This document shows, piece by piece, positions 32,979 to 40,774 of a stretch of DNA of 64,000 nucleotides. This DNA comes from Ruminococcus_G sp964621905. GTDB lineage: Bacteria > Bacillota > Clostridia > Lachnospirales > Lachnospiraceae. Position 1 is the stretch's first letter, and each line of letters starts with the position of its first letter. The DNA lies in NCBI GenBank assembly GCA_964621905.1, contig CAZUNG010000013.1, positions 17,737 to 81,736 of the forward strand, given 5' to 3'. The position numbers and the translations under genes are program-made. The notes beneath the pieces are model-generated. The model was not told the DNA's origin and did no database searches. It saw only the letters and a program-made list of their open reading frames with translations.

Positions 32979-33032
32979 TTGACATATGCCGGTAATAAAG
33001 ATATAATAAAAATTGTAAGCGACATATGTCAA
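32979..33032 (+). promoter_or_regulatory. Consensus promoter with paired operator-like sites for DUF134
   Basis: TTGACA (32979-32984), 17-base spacer and TATAAT (33002-33007), perfect. TTGACATATGCCG at 32979-32991 recurs inverted at 33032-33020 as TTGACATATGTCG (12 of 13 identical), so two copies face each other across the -10. The second contains the palindrome GACATATGTC. Autoregulation by the DUF134 protein is a reasonable guess. Confidence 0.75.
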
Positions 33033-33051
33033 CAACGGGAGGACAGCAAAG

Positions 33052-33435
33052 ATGCCAAGGCCGTGTAAACGCCGCCGTATCTGCGAAATACCGCAGAACA
33101 GAAGATTTCTACCTTCAGATATGGTGCAGGAAAGTAAAGAACCTGTAATTATGACACTGGATGAATACGAGACGATCAGACTGATTGATTTTGAGGGAAT
33201 GAATCAGGAAGAATGTGCAAAGAGTATGGAGGTTGCCCGTACCACAGTACAGGCGATTTATAACAGTGCGCGCCGAAAACTGGCCAAATGCCTGGTTGAA
33301 GGGAAGGAACTTAATGTAGGCGGAGGAGATTACGTACTTTGTGAAGGTAAAAACAGAGGGTGCGGATGCGGGCATTGCAGAAGACAACAAAATTTTGAAG
33401 GAGGTAAATGTGATGAGAATAGCAGTAACGTATGA
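33052..33435 (+). CDS. DUF134-family DNA-binding protein
   Basis: 127 residues with the family opening MPRPCKRRRI and the MTLDEYETIRLID strand-helix. A sigma-70 region 4-like helix-turn-helix follows (NQEECAKSMEVARTTVQAIYNSAR is the region, about 66-89). The C-terminus is cysteine-rich (CGCGHC), which could bind a metal or cluster. The family is usually next to NifX/NifB-like small proteins, as here, but its ligand is unknown. It overlaps the next gene by 23 bases. Confidence 0.87.
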   Translation: MPRPCKRRRICEIPQNRRFLPSDMVQESKEPVIMTLDEYETIRLIDFEGMNQEECAKSMEVARTTVQAIYNSARRKLAKCLVEGKELNVGGGDYVLCEGKNRGCGCGHCRRQQNFEGGKCDENSSNV

Positions 33436-33796
33436 AGATGGAATGGTTTTTCAGCATTTTGGACATACGGAAAAATTTAAGGTGTATGAAGCGGAGGACG
33501 GAAAAGTGGTCTCTTCCGAGGTGATTGATACCAACGGAAGCGGACACGGTGCACTGGCAGATTTTCTTGCCGAAAACGCAGTGAAAGTTTTGATCTGCGG
33601 CGGCATTGGGCAGGGGGCGAGACAGGCGCTTGCGCAGGCAGGGATTGAACTTTATCCAGGCGCAAACGGAGAGGCAGATCAGGCTGTTGGGGCATTTTTA
33701 AGCGGAAGCCTTTCCTATGATCCAGATACCGTATGCCGCCACCATGAACATCATGAGCATCACGGCGAGTGTGCAGGAGGGAATTGCTGCCACTAG
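33413..33796 (+). CDS. NifX/NifB-type dinitrogenase iron-molybdenum cofactor domain protein with His/Cys-rich tail
   Basis: 127 residues from ATG 33413 with GGAGG upstream. The core has HFGHTEKF near the N-terminus and LICGGIGQGARQAL, characteristic of the Nitro_FeMo-Co family that binds iron-sulfur or Fe-Mo type clusters. The last 20 residues are unusually rich in histidine and cysteine (HHEHHEHHGEC then GNCCH), a likely metal site absent from many relatives. No nitrogenase genes are present, so this is probably a metal or cluster chaperone. It is co-expressed with DUF134. Confidence 0.85.
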   Translation: MRIAVTYEDGMVFQHFGHTEKFKVYEAEDGKVVSSEVIDTNGSGHGALADFLAENAVKVLICGGIGQGARQALAQAGIELYPGANGEADQAVGAFLSGSLSYDPDTVCRHHEHHEHHGECAGGNCCH

Positions 33797-33834
33797 CTAT
33801 TCATATAGTGGAAGAGCCACGGATATTGATATGC

Positions 33835-33891
33835 TCCTTTCGAGGCAGACAAGTGAAATAATAAAAACTTGTTGCCTGGAAAGGAGTTTTT
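33835..33891 (+). terminator. Stem-loop after the NifX-like gene
   Basis: A long imperfect stem (33835-33854 with 33867-33885) is followed by GTTTTT. It could terminate the DUF134 operon or be the remaining terminal repeat of the mobile-element remnant that follows. Confidence 0.55.
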
Positions 33892-33893
33892 GA

Positions 33894-34080
33894 TTGGGAA
33901 GAAGATCAAGAGTCAATCCGGATAAAAAAATCAGAATTGTCAGGAAATATCTCGGTGGCAAAACAGGTATGAAGCGATGGGGGCAGATATTTTTTTTACA
34001 CCGGAAGTAGGCATTATGCCAAAGAATTAAAGGAAGAGGCCGTTTCCGCTTATCTTTCTGGCAAATATCATTCTTCTACG
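33894..34080 (+). pseudogene. Degenerate IS3-type transposase orfA fragment
   Basis: TTG 33894 with AAAGGAG upstream opens a 38-codon frame ending at 34010. It contains NPDKKIRIVRKYLGGKTG, which resembles the first helix-turn-helix repeat of IS3/IS150 orfA proteins. In another frame, from 34012, HYAKELKEEAVSAYLSGK follows, a similar repeat. The two are out of frame and truncated at the arsR gene. It looks like a decayed insertion sequence. There is no orfB and no clear target duplication. Confidence 0.45.
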
Positions 34081-34418
34081 TGGTCAAGACCCTGGGCCAG
34101 AATCGTTGCCACATGATCATCAGCCAGTGAATAGTAAACCGTTTTGCCGTCGCGGCGGAATTTTACAAGAGACATTTGTTTCAAGATCCGAAGCTGGTGA
34201 GAGATTGCGCTTTGTGTCATATCCAGAACCTCAGCGATGTCGCAGACGCATAACTCCTGTTCCGAGAGCTTATATAAGATTCGGATTCTGGTAGGATCTC
34301 CAAAAACTTTGAATAGATCTGCCAGGCGGTACAGTGTATCCTCCGCAGGCATAGGGGAGTTTTTGAGATTTTTGTGATGATGGGTTTCTGTGCAGACTTC
34401 AATCTTTTGCTTTGACAT
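34068..34418 (-). CDS. ArsR/SmtB-family metal-sensing repressor
   Basis: 116 residues with a winged helix-turn-helix: FKVFGDPTRIRILYKL, the metal-binding alpha-3 sequence ELCVCDIA with two cysteines as in CadC, the recognition helix TQSAISHQLRIL and a wing KFRRDGKTVYYSL. A Cys/His-containing N-terminal arm (VCTETHHH) could complete a cadmium, lead or zinc site. It lies downstream of the P-type ATPase on the same strand. The candidate operator for this class is at 37212-37235 in front of the ATPase. A weak terminator lies between the two genes. Confidence 0.9.
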   Translation of the reverse strand: MSKQKIEVCTETHHHKNLKNSPMPAEDTLYRLADLFKVFGDPTRIRILYKLSEQELCVCDIAEVLDMTQSAISHQLRILKQMSLVKFRRDGKTVYYSLADDHVATILAQGLDHVEE

Positions 34419-34439
34419 GTGGTTTCTATTCTCCTTTAA

Positions 34440-34476
34440 GAAAACGGGGACTGCTGCAGGTGTGCTGCGGCAGTCC
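34440..34476 (-). terminator. Terminator-like hairpin between the ATPase and arsR
   Basis: On the minus strand a GC-rich stem (arms GGACTGC and GCAGTCC with internal pairs, 34476-34448) is followed by CCGTTTTC. It may reduce arsR expression relative to the ATPase. Confidence 0.6.
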
Positions 34477-34542
34477 GGATTACTGTTGATTTATGTTTAG
34501 TTTAACTGATAACTGCGAATTGGTCAATGACGTAAATGCTTA

Positions 34543-37176
34543 TCAGCGTTTGTAAAGAATACGAATGGAGTTTAAGATACACAGGAAAGCAACTCCGGTA
34601 TCAGCAAAAACAGCCAGCCACATGGATGCGAAGCCGCAGAGACCTAATATCATTACAATTCCCTTGATGATCAGAGCAAAGATAACGTTCTGCCAGGAAA
34701 TCCGGCTGGTGGCACGGGCAATGCCTATGGACTGCGGGATAGCTTCCATGCATGAGGTCATATATACAACGTCAGCCGCCTCGATTGCCGCATCAGCTCC
34801 GCTTCCCATGGCAGCTCCCACGTTGGCGCCTGCCAGCACCGGGGCGTCATTGATCCCATCACCGACAAACATGACACTGCCGTATTTACTGCGCAGGTCA
34901 TTTAAACGCGTGAGTTTATCCTGAGGCAGCAGTTTGGCATGGACCTCGTCGATGCCGGTCTGCTTTGCGACGGATTCTGCACTTTCCTGTGCATCTCCGG
35001 TCAGCATAACAGTTGTCAGACCCAATTTTTTTAACGCGGCAATGCTCGATTTGGCGTCATCTTTGACCGTATCTGAAATCATCAGATGTCCGGAGAAAGT
35101 CCCGTCAATAGCTATCAGAACTTCCGTTCCAAATGTGGATGGGTGATATCCGTTGATGTCAATATGCTGTGTCTCCATAAGTTTGCGGTTGCCGCACAGG
35201 ACTTCTTTGCCTTCAATGACGGCCCGAATTCCATGACCGGCAATCTCCTGAAGGGATTCCGGTTTGGAAAGCTTCAGATTTTTTGCTCTTGCAGCTTCCA
35301 CGATGCTGACAGCGATCGGATGTGTTGAAGACTGTTCACAGCCCGCTGCTAAAGTCAGAAGCTCATTCTGTGTGATGTGTCCGCAGGGGACGGTTTCCTG
35401 TACAACAAAGTTTCCTTCAGTGATGGTACCCGTCTTATCCATGATAACTGCGTGAACGCCTTTTAATGCTTCGAGTGAGATTCCGCCTTTGAATAAAATT
35501 CCTTTTTTGGAGCCGGCACCGATACCGGCAAAGAATGCCAGCGGGACACTGAGAACAAGAGCACACGGACAGCTCATAACCAGAAAGGTCAGTGCCGTGT
35601 AGATCCAGTGCTGCCAGTCGCCCGTGATCAGGGATGGCAGAACGGCGGTTACAATGGCCAGCACTACAACAAAAGGTGTGTAAACTCTGGCAAATCTTGT
35701 GATAAAACGGTCAATGACAGGCTTGCTGGCTGCTGCGTTTTCAACGGAATCCAGGATTCGTGAAACCATGGATTCGGACAATTCTTTTTCAACACGGATT
35801 TTCAGCTGGCCGCTGGTATTGACGCAGCCTGATAAAATAGAATCACCGACACCGGTCTTAACAGGAACTGGTTCTCCTGTAATCGGTGAAGTGTCCAGCT
35901 GACTGCTGCCTTCGATGACAACTCCGTCAAGCGGAATACGGTCCCCGGGACGAACGAGCAGGATGTCACCAATCCGGGCTTCCTCAGATGGAATCATCTG
36001 CACATCACCATTGGAGACCAGATTAACAGTTTCGGGGCGGAGATCGACAGCATCCATAATCTGTGAGCGGCTTTTTGCAACGGCTTTTTCCTCAAAGAAT
36101 TCACCGATGCGGTAGAAGAGCATAACACCAACCGCTTCCGGATATTCACGGATAACAAAGGCACCCAGCGTTGCGATGCTCATCAAGAAGTTTTCGTCAA
36201 ATACCTGACCTTTCGTGAGGTTCCTCAGTGCTGTCCAGATGACTTTCCAGCCGAGAAGAATATAAGCAACGATATAGACCGGAAGTGTTACGATGGTTCC
36301 AAATCCCATATACTCCAAAATTTCACCGGCAACGAAAAGAACGGCTCCTATGATAATTTCTGTCAGGGCACGGGTACTCTCTGACCTTCCTTTTTTGGCG
36401 GCGGCTGTTTCATGGCTGCGCACAGAGCTATCCTTTTCAACAATTTCAATGCCGTCCTCGATTGAATTACAAATCTTTTTAATTTCGGGCAGCAGACGCT
36501 GCGGAGATTTTGCCGTGATTTTCAGCTGTTTAGTAGCAAATGTAATAGAAGCACTTTCTACATCAGGAAGCTGACTGATCCGCTGTTCCATCTTGGCGGC
36601 GCAGTTGGCACATCCAAGGTTTTCCAGAAGATAGGTTTTCGTTTTATAATTTTCCGCAGCGGGTGTATCTTTCGGTACCACGCGTACTTCTGACTCAATG
36701 GAAGAGCAGATACTCTGGATCTGAGGAATCAATGCGGCCTGACCGTCTGCAGATATTCGCAGTTGTTTTGTCGCGAACGTAATGCTGGCTGCAAACACAC
36801 CTGGGAGTTCCTGGATTTTTTTTTCCATCTTAGCGGCGCAATTGGCGCATCCCAGATTTTCCAAAACATACACTTTTTTTTCATGGCCGTCATCCGGCAG
36901 TTCAGCAGCAGCGCTGTTGTGCAGGTCATGGTCATGATCGTGGTGGTCATGACCGCAGCCGCATTCATCATGTCTGTGATCGTGGTGGTCATGACCGCAG
37001 CCGCATTCATCATGTCTGTGATCGTGGTGGTCATGACCGCAGCCGCATTCATCATGTTTGTGATCGTGGTGGTCATGGCCGCAGCCGCATTCATCATGTT
37101 TGTGATCGTGGTGGTTATGGCCGCAGCTGCAGATATCTTTGTGCTGATGTTCCAGCGAATCTTCCATACGTTTCAT
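34543..37176 (-). CDS. P1B-type heavy-metal ATPase (ZntA/CadA-like) with His-rich repeats and two HMA domains
   Basis: 877 residues from the ATG at 37176 (SD GGAGAGGA); the open frame extends to 37215. An N-terminal histidine/cysteine-rich section has repeated CGCGHDHHDH units. Two heavy-metal-associated domains follow, each with the GCANC metal site. The P-type core has CPC in a membrane helix, phosphorylation motif DKTGT and hinge GDGINDAPVLAGA. Sequence type and the ArsR partner indicate export of zinc, cadmium or lead rather than copper. Two HMA domains plus a His-rich head are more metal-binding modules than is typical for CadA. Confidence 0.93.
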   Translation of the reverse strand: MKRMEDSLEHQHKDICSCGHNHHDHKHDECGCGHDHHDHKHDECGCGHDHHDHRHDECGCGHDHHDHRHDECGCGHDHHDHDHDLHNSAAAELPDDGHEKKVYVLENLGCANCAAKMEKKIQELPGVFAASITFATKQLRISADGQAALIPQIQSICSSIESEVRVVPKDTPAAENYKTKTYLLENLGCANCAAKMEQRISQLPDVESASITFATKQLKITAKSPQRLLPEIKKICNSIEDGIEIVEKDSSVRSHETAAAKKGRSESTRALTEIIIGAVLFVAGEILEYMGFGTIVTLPVYIVAYILLGWKVIWTALRNLTKGQVFDENFLMSIATLGAFVIREYPEAVGVMLFYRIGEFFEEKAVAKSRSQIMDAVDLRPETVNLVSNGDVQMIPSEEARIGDILLVRPGDRIPLDGVVIEGSSQLDTSPITGEPVPVKTGVGDSILSGCVNTSGQLKIRVEKELSESMVSRILDSVENAAASKPVIDRFITRFARVYTPFVVVLAIVTAVLPSLITGDWQHWIYTALTFLVMSCPCALVLSVPLAFFAGIGAGSKKGILFKGGISLEALKGVHAVIMDKTGTITEGNFVVQETVPCGHITQNELLTLAAGCEQSSTHPIAVSIVEAARAKNLKLSKPESLQEIAGHGIRAVIEGKEVLCGNRKLMETQHIDINGYHPSTFGTEVLIAIDGTFSGHLMISDTVKDDAKSSIAALKKLGLTTVMLTGDAQESAESVAKQTGIDEVHAKLLPQDKLTRLNDLRSKYGSVMFVGDGINDAPVLAGANVGAAMGSGADAAIEAADVVYMTSCMEAIPQSIGIARATSRISWQNVIFALIIKGIVMILGLCGFASMWLAVFADTGVAFLCILNSIRILYKR
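36935..37144 (-). repeat. 42-bp tandem repeat encoding the ATPase His-rich head
   Basis: Five 42-base units begin at 36935, 36977, 37019, 37061 and 37103; the last is the most divergent. Each encodes a 14-residue HDECGCGHDHHDH-type unit. The near identity of copies at DNA level, including silent positions, indicates recent expansion by slippage or recombination. Confidence 0.9.
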
Positions 37177-37211
37177 AAGTATCCTCTCCATTTCTACAAT
37201 TAAATAATAAA

Positions 37212-37266
37212 ACATATGAATAACTGTTCATGTGTTGATTATAAGTCTGACAGGAAAGAAAGTCAA
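37212..37266 (-). promoter_or_regulatory. Metal-efflux promoter with CadC/CzrA-type operator
   Basis: Minus strand: TTGACT (37266-37261), 17-base spacer and TATAAT (37243-37238). Just downstream lies an 11-2-11 imperfect palindrome, ACATATGAATA AC TGTTCATGTGT (37212-37235), matching the TGAAYA-N2-TRTTCA form bound by ArsR/SmtB metal sensors. It covers the expected transcription start. Confidence 0.8.
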
Positions 37267-37484
37267 TACCATATTCTTAAAAGTAAGTAAAAATTTAGAC
37301 GCAGAAGTATTGGACAGGGGTATAACAATCAGGAATATCAGACTCCTATAAAGCAGAATATTTGTCGAAAATTAAACGGATTACAAAAAATGTGATAACA
37401 AAATGGAATGGAAAAAAACGAAAAAAAAAGGGAAAAATGCAAAAAAGTGTGTTATAGTAATTTTGATTTTAAAATACAAGTCAT
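37267..37484. other. AT-rich intergenic stretch before the second riboswitch
   Basis: No coding sequence is supported. A TATAGT near 37454 with an upstream TG may be the -10 for the riboswitch transcript, but no good -35 is visible. Confidence 0.4.
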
Positions 37485-37695
37485 AAAAGTTCCTATCTTT
37501 AGGATTAATAGGGAAATTGGTGCAAATCCAATGCGATCCCGTCACTGTGAAAAAGGGTCGATTTTATTGCCACTGGATGAATGTTAAAATCTGGGAAGGA
37601 AAAGTCGACAATGCTTTTAAGCCAGGAGACCTGCTTTTATGTGAAATGCAGTACCTACGGTGTATAGGTGTGAGCAAAGCGAACGTAAATTGACT
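37485..37695 (+). promoter_or_regulatory. Second cobalamin riboswitch
   Basis: Classic order of B12 riboswitch segments: AATAGGGAAATTGGTGCAAA (from about 37508), a TCCCGTCACTGTG segment, B12-box GCCACTGG at 37569-37576, GGGAAGG near 37593 and AGCCAGGAGACCTGC near 37620-37634. It is followed by a terminator and then, 240 bases later, by a LysR gene and a nickel/peptide-type ABC transporter. Confidence 0.92.
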
Positions 37696-37703
37696 ACGTC
37701 CTT

Positions 37704-37730
37704 ATGCGCACTTATTGTGCGCATTTTTTT
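37704..37730 (+). terminator. Terminator of the second B12 riboswitch
   Basis: ATGCGCAC (37704-37711), TTATT loop, GTGCGCAT (37717-37724) and a T7 run. Confidence 0.9.
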
Positions 37731-37970
37731 ATGTCATCCGCAGATATAGTGCTTTTTGGATGAAATAAAATGATGGATCTTTACGATATTTTTTGTGTTC
37801 TTATTTTAAGAACAGAAGTTATCGTTCATGTCGAATTACGGCAGTTTTGGGCAGTGCACCGGGAGAAAGGTATTGGAAACCTTTCTCCCTTCATTATTTA
37901 TATTATGGTAAGGGTATGTGCGAAGATATATGAGAATTCAAAACAATGAGTAAATGACAGGGGGATACAT
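37731..37970 (+). other. Non-coding spacer with a second hairpin ahead of LysR
   Basis: No gene is supported here. A perfect 11-bp stem, GGGAGAAAGGT (37861-37871) with ACCTTTCTCCC (37879-37889), is followed by TTCATTATTTAT and could be another terminator. A smaller GTTCTTA/TAAGAAC repeat is near 37798-37813. LysR then has SD AGGGGG. The spacer may be what remains of a gene lost from riboswitch control. Confidence 0.5.
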
Positions 37971-38885
37971 ATGGACATCAAGCAGCTGCAGTATTTTGTG
38001 ACAAGCGTTGATCTTGGAAGTTTTCACGCAGCGGCGGAAGCACTGATCACGACGCAGCCCAATGTCAGTAAGGTTGTAAAAGCGTTGGAAGAGGAAATGG
38101 GAATGACGCTGCTGGTTCGTAACAGAAGCGGAGTCACAATGACGCGGGATGGTGAGCAGGTCTATCGGTATGCGTTAAATACATTAAAAAACTTTGAAAT
38201 GCTGAGCAGCCTGAGAGAAGAAAAAGAAGGTAATCTGATCATATGTGGTACACCCAGCAATAATCTGTCAACACTTCTTGCAGAGTTTTACAGCTCCAAG
38301 ACGGATGGAAAGATCCGTATGGAGCTTCGGGAGGGAAATTTCGAAGACATTGTGGCCTGGGTTCACAGAAGAAGCGCGGAGTTGGGATTCACCTACATAT
38401 CCAGAAGAAATCAGGCGGTCTTTGAAGGAAGACTGAGGAAAAAAGGGCTTGAGTTTCATGTACTGGCCAAAACCTCGCTGTTTCTTTTTTGCAGCGATAA
38501 GAATCCGCTGTTTGACAGATTGTATGTCTGGGAAAAAGATTTGGAGGCAGTAAAACTGGTACAGAGGAGAGAAGATGTTCATTCTCTGTCCAATCATCTG
38601 GGAGTCCTGAATGGCGATGTGTTATACAAGGCAGACAGACAGGAACTCGCCTATACAAACAGTGATCATTTTCTTGTACAGCTATTGAAACGTACCGATT
38701 ATTGTTCCATTGACAGCAGTTTTCTGAAAGATAAGTATAAGGAGTATGGAATCAAGGCGGTTCCGATCAGAGGAAGTGAAAATAGTGTTTCGTTCGGTTA
38801 TATCAAACGAATCAGAGATTCTCTGTCAGAGCCAGCAAAAGAATTTATTGGATATCTGGAAGAACAGATAAGAAAGGAGAGATAA
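37971..38885 (+). CDS. LysR-family transcriptional regulator
   Basis: 304 residues with an N-terminal winged helix (MDIKQLQYFVTSVDLGSFHAA region, 1-21, then TTQPNVSKVVKALEEEMG) and a substrate-binding domain from about residue 85. It is a paralogue of the LysR at 45574: both share the SVD-GSF-AAAE helix and a C-terminal FGYIKR-RD-L segment. It is first in a run of co-directional genes for an oligopeptide/nickel-type ABC transporter and is the nearest gene downstream of the second B12 riboswitch. A likely local regulator; effector unknown. Confidence 0.9.
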   Translation: MDIKQLQYFVTSVDLGSFHAAAEALITTQPNVSKVVKALEEEMGMTLLVRNRSGVTMTRDGEQVYRYALNTLKNFEMLSSLREEKEGNLIICGTPSNNLSTLLAEFYSSKTDGKIRMELREGNFEDIVAWVHRRSAELGFTYISRRNQAVFEGRLRKKGLEFHVLAKTSLFLFCSDKNPLFDRLYVWEKDLEAVKLVQRREDVHSLSNHLGVLNGDVLYKADRQELAYTNSDHFLVQLLKRTDYCSIDSSFLKDKYKEYGIKAVPIRGSENSVSFGYIKRIRDSLSEPAKEFIGYLEEQIRKER

Positions 38886-38886
38886 C

Positions 38887-38934
38887 ATGGATTCAAACGA
38901 TATCATCTGCAGGGGGATAAAAAATTGTGAATAA
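38887..38934 (+). CDS. Putative 15-codon coupling peptide
   Basis: ATG 38887 one base after the LysR stop, SD AAGGAGAG, encoding MDSNDIICRGIKNCE. It ends inside the permease, overlapping the permease GTG start by 8 bases. It may exist to couple translation of LysR and the permease. No homologue is known to me. Confidence 0.35.
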   Translation: MDSNDIICRGIKNCE

Positions 38935-39865
38935 GAAACAGTTGGGAAGAAGATTACTACAGATTTTAATTGTTCTGTTTGGTATTAGCTTTTTCACCTT
39001 TGGTCTGACATATCTGTCACCGGGTGATCCGGCGGAAATTATGCTGACGGAGTGCGGAAATGTGCCGACGCCGGAGCTGCTGGAACAGACAAGAGCAGAG
39101 CTTGGGCTGGATAAACCGTTTCTGATTCAATATGGAAACTGGCTGAAAGGGGTATTGACCGGCGATATGGGAACTTCCTATTCTATGAAGGTGCCCGTCG
39201 TGGAAAAACTGGCGTCCTGTTTCTGGCCAACACTGGAACTGGCGCTGGCTTCTTTGCTCATTATGCTGATTGTATCGATTCCTCTGGGAATTCTGTCAGC
39301 AGTCTATCAGAACCGATGGCCGGATTATCTGGTGAGGGGACTGACCTTCATGGGCGTCTCGATTCCCAGTTTCTGGGTTGGCCTGATATTGCTGAGTATT
39401 TTTGGCGTTACGCTGCGGTGGGTTACCGTATCCGGCGGCAGTACAGATTTTAAGTCGCTGATCCTTCCTGCGGTAACGCTGGCATTTTCCATGTCAGCCA
39501 AGTATACGAGGCAGGTACGGATTGCGGTACTGGATGAGCTGAGGCAGGATTATGTGACGGGTGCGAGGATGAGAGGGATACGGGAACGCACAATTCTCTG
39601 GAAACATGTGCTTCCGAACTCCATGCTGCCGCTGGTCACACTGCTGGGCATTTCACTGGGAAGTCTGCTCGGAGGTACTGCGGTTGTCGAGATCATCTAT
39701 AACTGGCCAGGATTGGGCAATATGGCGGTAAAGGCAATCTCCTGCCGGGATTATCCGCTGGTTCAGGGATATGTGCTGTGGATTGCGCTGTTGTATATGG
39801 GGATTAATCTGCTTGTGGATCTTTCCTATAACCGCCTCGATCCCAGAATAAAGGAGGAGAGATAA
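38927..39865 (+). CDS. ABC transporter permease (DppB/NikB-type)
   Basis: 312 residues, GTG start with AGGGGGA at 38911-38917. First inner-membrane subunit of an oligopeptide/nickel-family importer. N-terminal membrane segment, the RAELGLDKPFLIQYGNWL segment found in DppB/NikB, about six spans and the coupling EAA-like loop (ARMRGIRERTILWKHVLPNS). Forms a heterodimer with the permease that starts 1 base after its stop. Confidence 0.9.
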   Translation: MNKKQLGRRLLQILIVLFGISFFTFGLTYLSPGDPAEIMLTECGNVPTPELLEQTRAELGLDKPFLIQYGNWLKGVLTGDMGTSYSMKVPVVEKLASCFWPTLELALASLLIMLIVSIPLGILSAVYQNRWPDYLVRGLTFMGVSIPSFWVGLILLSIFGVTLRWVTVSGGSTDFKSLILPAVTLAFSMSAKYTRQVRIAVLDELRQDYVTGARMRGIRERTILWKHVLPNSMLPLVTLLGISLGSLLGGTAVVEIIYNWPGLGNMAVKAISCRDYPLVQGYVLWIALLYMGINLLVDLSYNRLDPRIKEER

Positions 39866-39866
39866 A

Positions 39867-40691
39867 GTGAAGATACTGAATTTTTTAAAAACGCATAAAC
39901 AGTTTACGGTTTTCTCCATTTTGGCACTGCTTATCGTGGGCGTGGCGGTGTTTGCTCCAGTGATTTCACCGAATGATCCCTATGAGGCGGTGATGTCAGA
40001 TTCCTTAAAGGCTCCGGATGATACGTATACGTGCGGCACGGATAAACTGGGAAGAGATGTATTGTCCAGAGTGATCTATGGGACAAGATCGTCTCTTACG
40101 ATGACATTGGTTCTCGTAGCGGTGATTTTAGTGACTGGCACTGCGCTCGGTGTGATTGCCGGTTATTTCGGTGGTGTGATCGATGCTGTCATCATGAGAA
40201 TCGCAGATATGATGATCTCTTTTCCGGGACTGGTACTTGCGATTGCGATCGCCGGACTCCTCGGTCCCAACATGGTGAATGCGGTGATTGCAATTGCGTC
40301 TGTTAGCTGGACAAAGTACGCGAGACTGGCAAGAAGTATGGTGCTGAAGATTAAGAGCAATCTGTATATGGAAGCGGCTGTTGTCACGGGGACAAGCACC
40401 ATGAATATCATTTTAAAACATGTAGTCCCCAATATGATTACAACCATGATAGTGACTGCTGCGACAGATATTGGAACGATGATGCTGGAACTGGCCTCTT
40501 TGTCTTTTCTGGGATTTGGAGCTCAGGCCCCGACACCGGAATGGGGACTGATGTTGAATGAAGGAAGAACTTACATAAGTAAAGCGCCGTGGCTGATGAT
40601 TTACCCGGGGATTGCAATTGTCATTGTCGTTGTTGTCTTTAATATGCTGGGTGACAGCATCCGCGATATCCTGGATCCGAGACAGGAATAG
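39867..40691 (+). CDS. ABC transporter permease (DppC/NikC-type)
   Basis: 274 residues, GTG start. N-terminal span, then CGTDKLGRDVLSRVIYGTR, a family marker, followed by about five more spans and a coupling loop ending in KHVVPN. Second permease of the importer. The protein ends with the usual GDSIRDILDPR. Confidence 0.9.
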   Translation: MKILNFLKTHKQFTVFSILALLIVGVAVFAPVISPNDPYEAVMSDSLKAPDDTYTCGTDKLGRDVLSRVIYGTRSSLTMTLVLVAVILVTGTALGVIAGYFGGVIDAVIMRIADMMISFPGLVLAIAIAGLLGPNMVNAVIAIASVSWTKYARLARSMVLKIKSNLYMEAAVVTGTSTMNIILKHVVPNMITTMIVTAATDIGTMMLELASLSFLGFGAQAPTPEWGLMLNEGRTYISKAPWLMIYPGIAIVIVVVVFNMLGDSIRDILDPRQE

Positions 40692-40774
40692 CACAGATTC
40701 AAGTCCGCTTTTGCGGTTTGGAAATAAAATGAACAAAAAAGCAGATGTAAAATGAGGAAAGCGAGGAAAAATGA

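Noticed and set aside
33413..33796. Nitrogen fixation locus
   Set aside because: Only a NifX-like domain is present, with no nifH, nifD or nifK; this family is common outside nitrogen fixers.
36729..37203. Open frames of repeated Met/Ala/Thr or Ile/Val character over the tandem repeat, and a CRISPR-like look of the repeat
   Set aside because: The 42-bp units are contiguous with no spacers and encode the ATPase His-rich head in frame, so this is neither a CRISPR array nor a separate gene.
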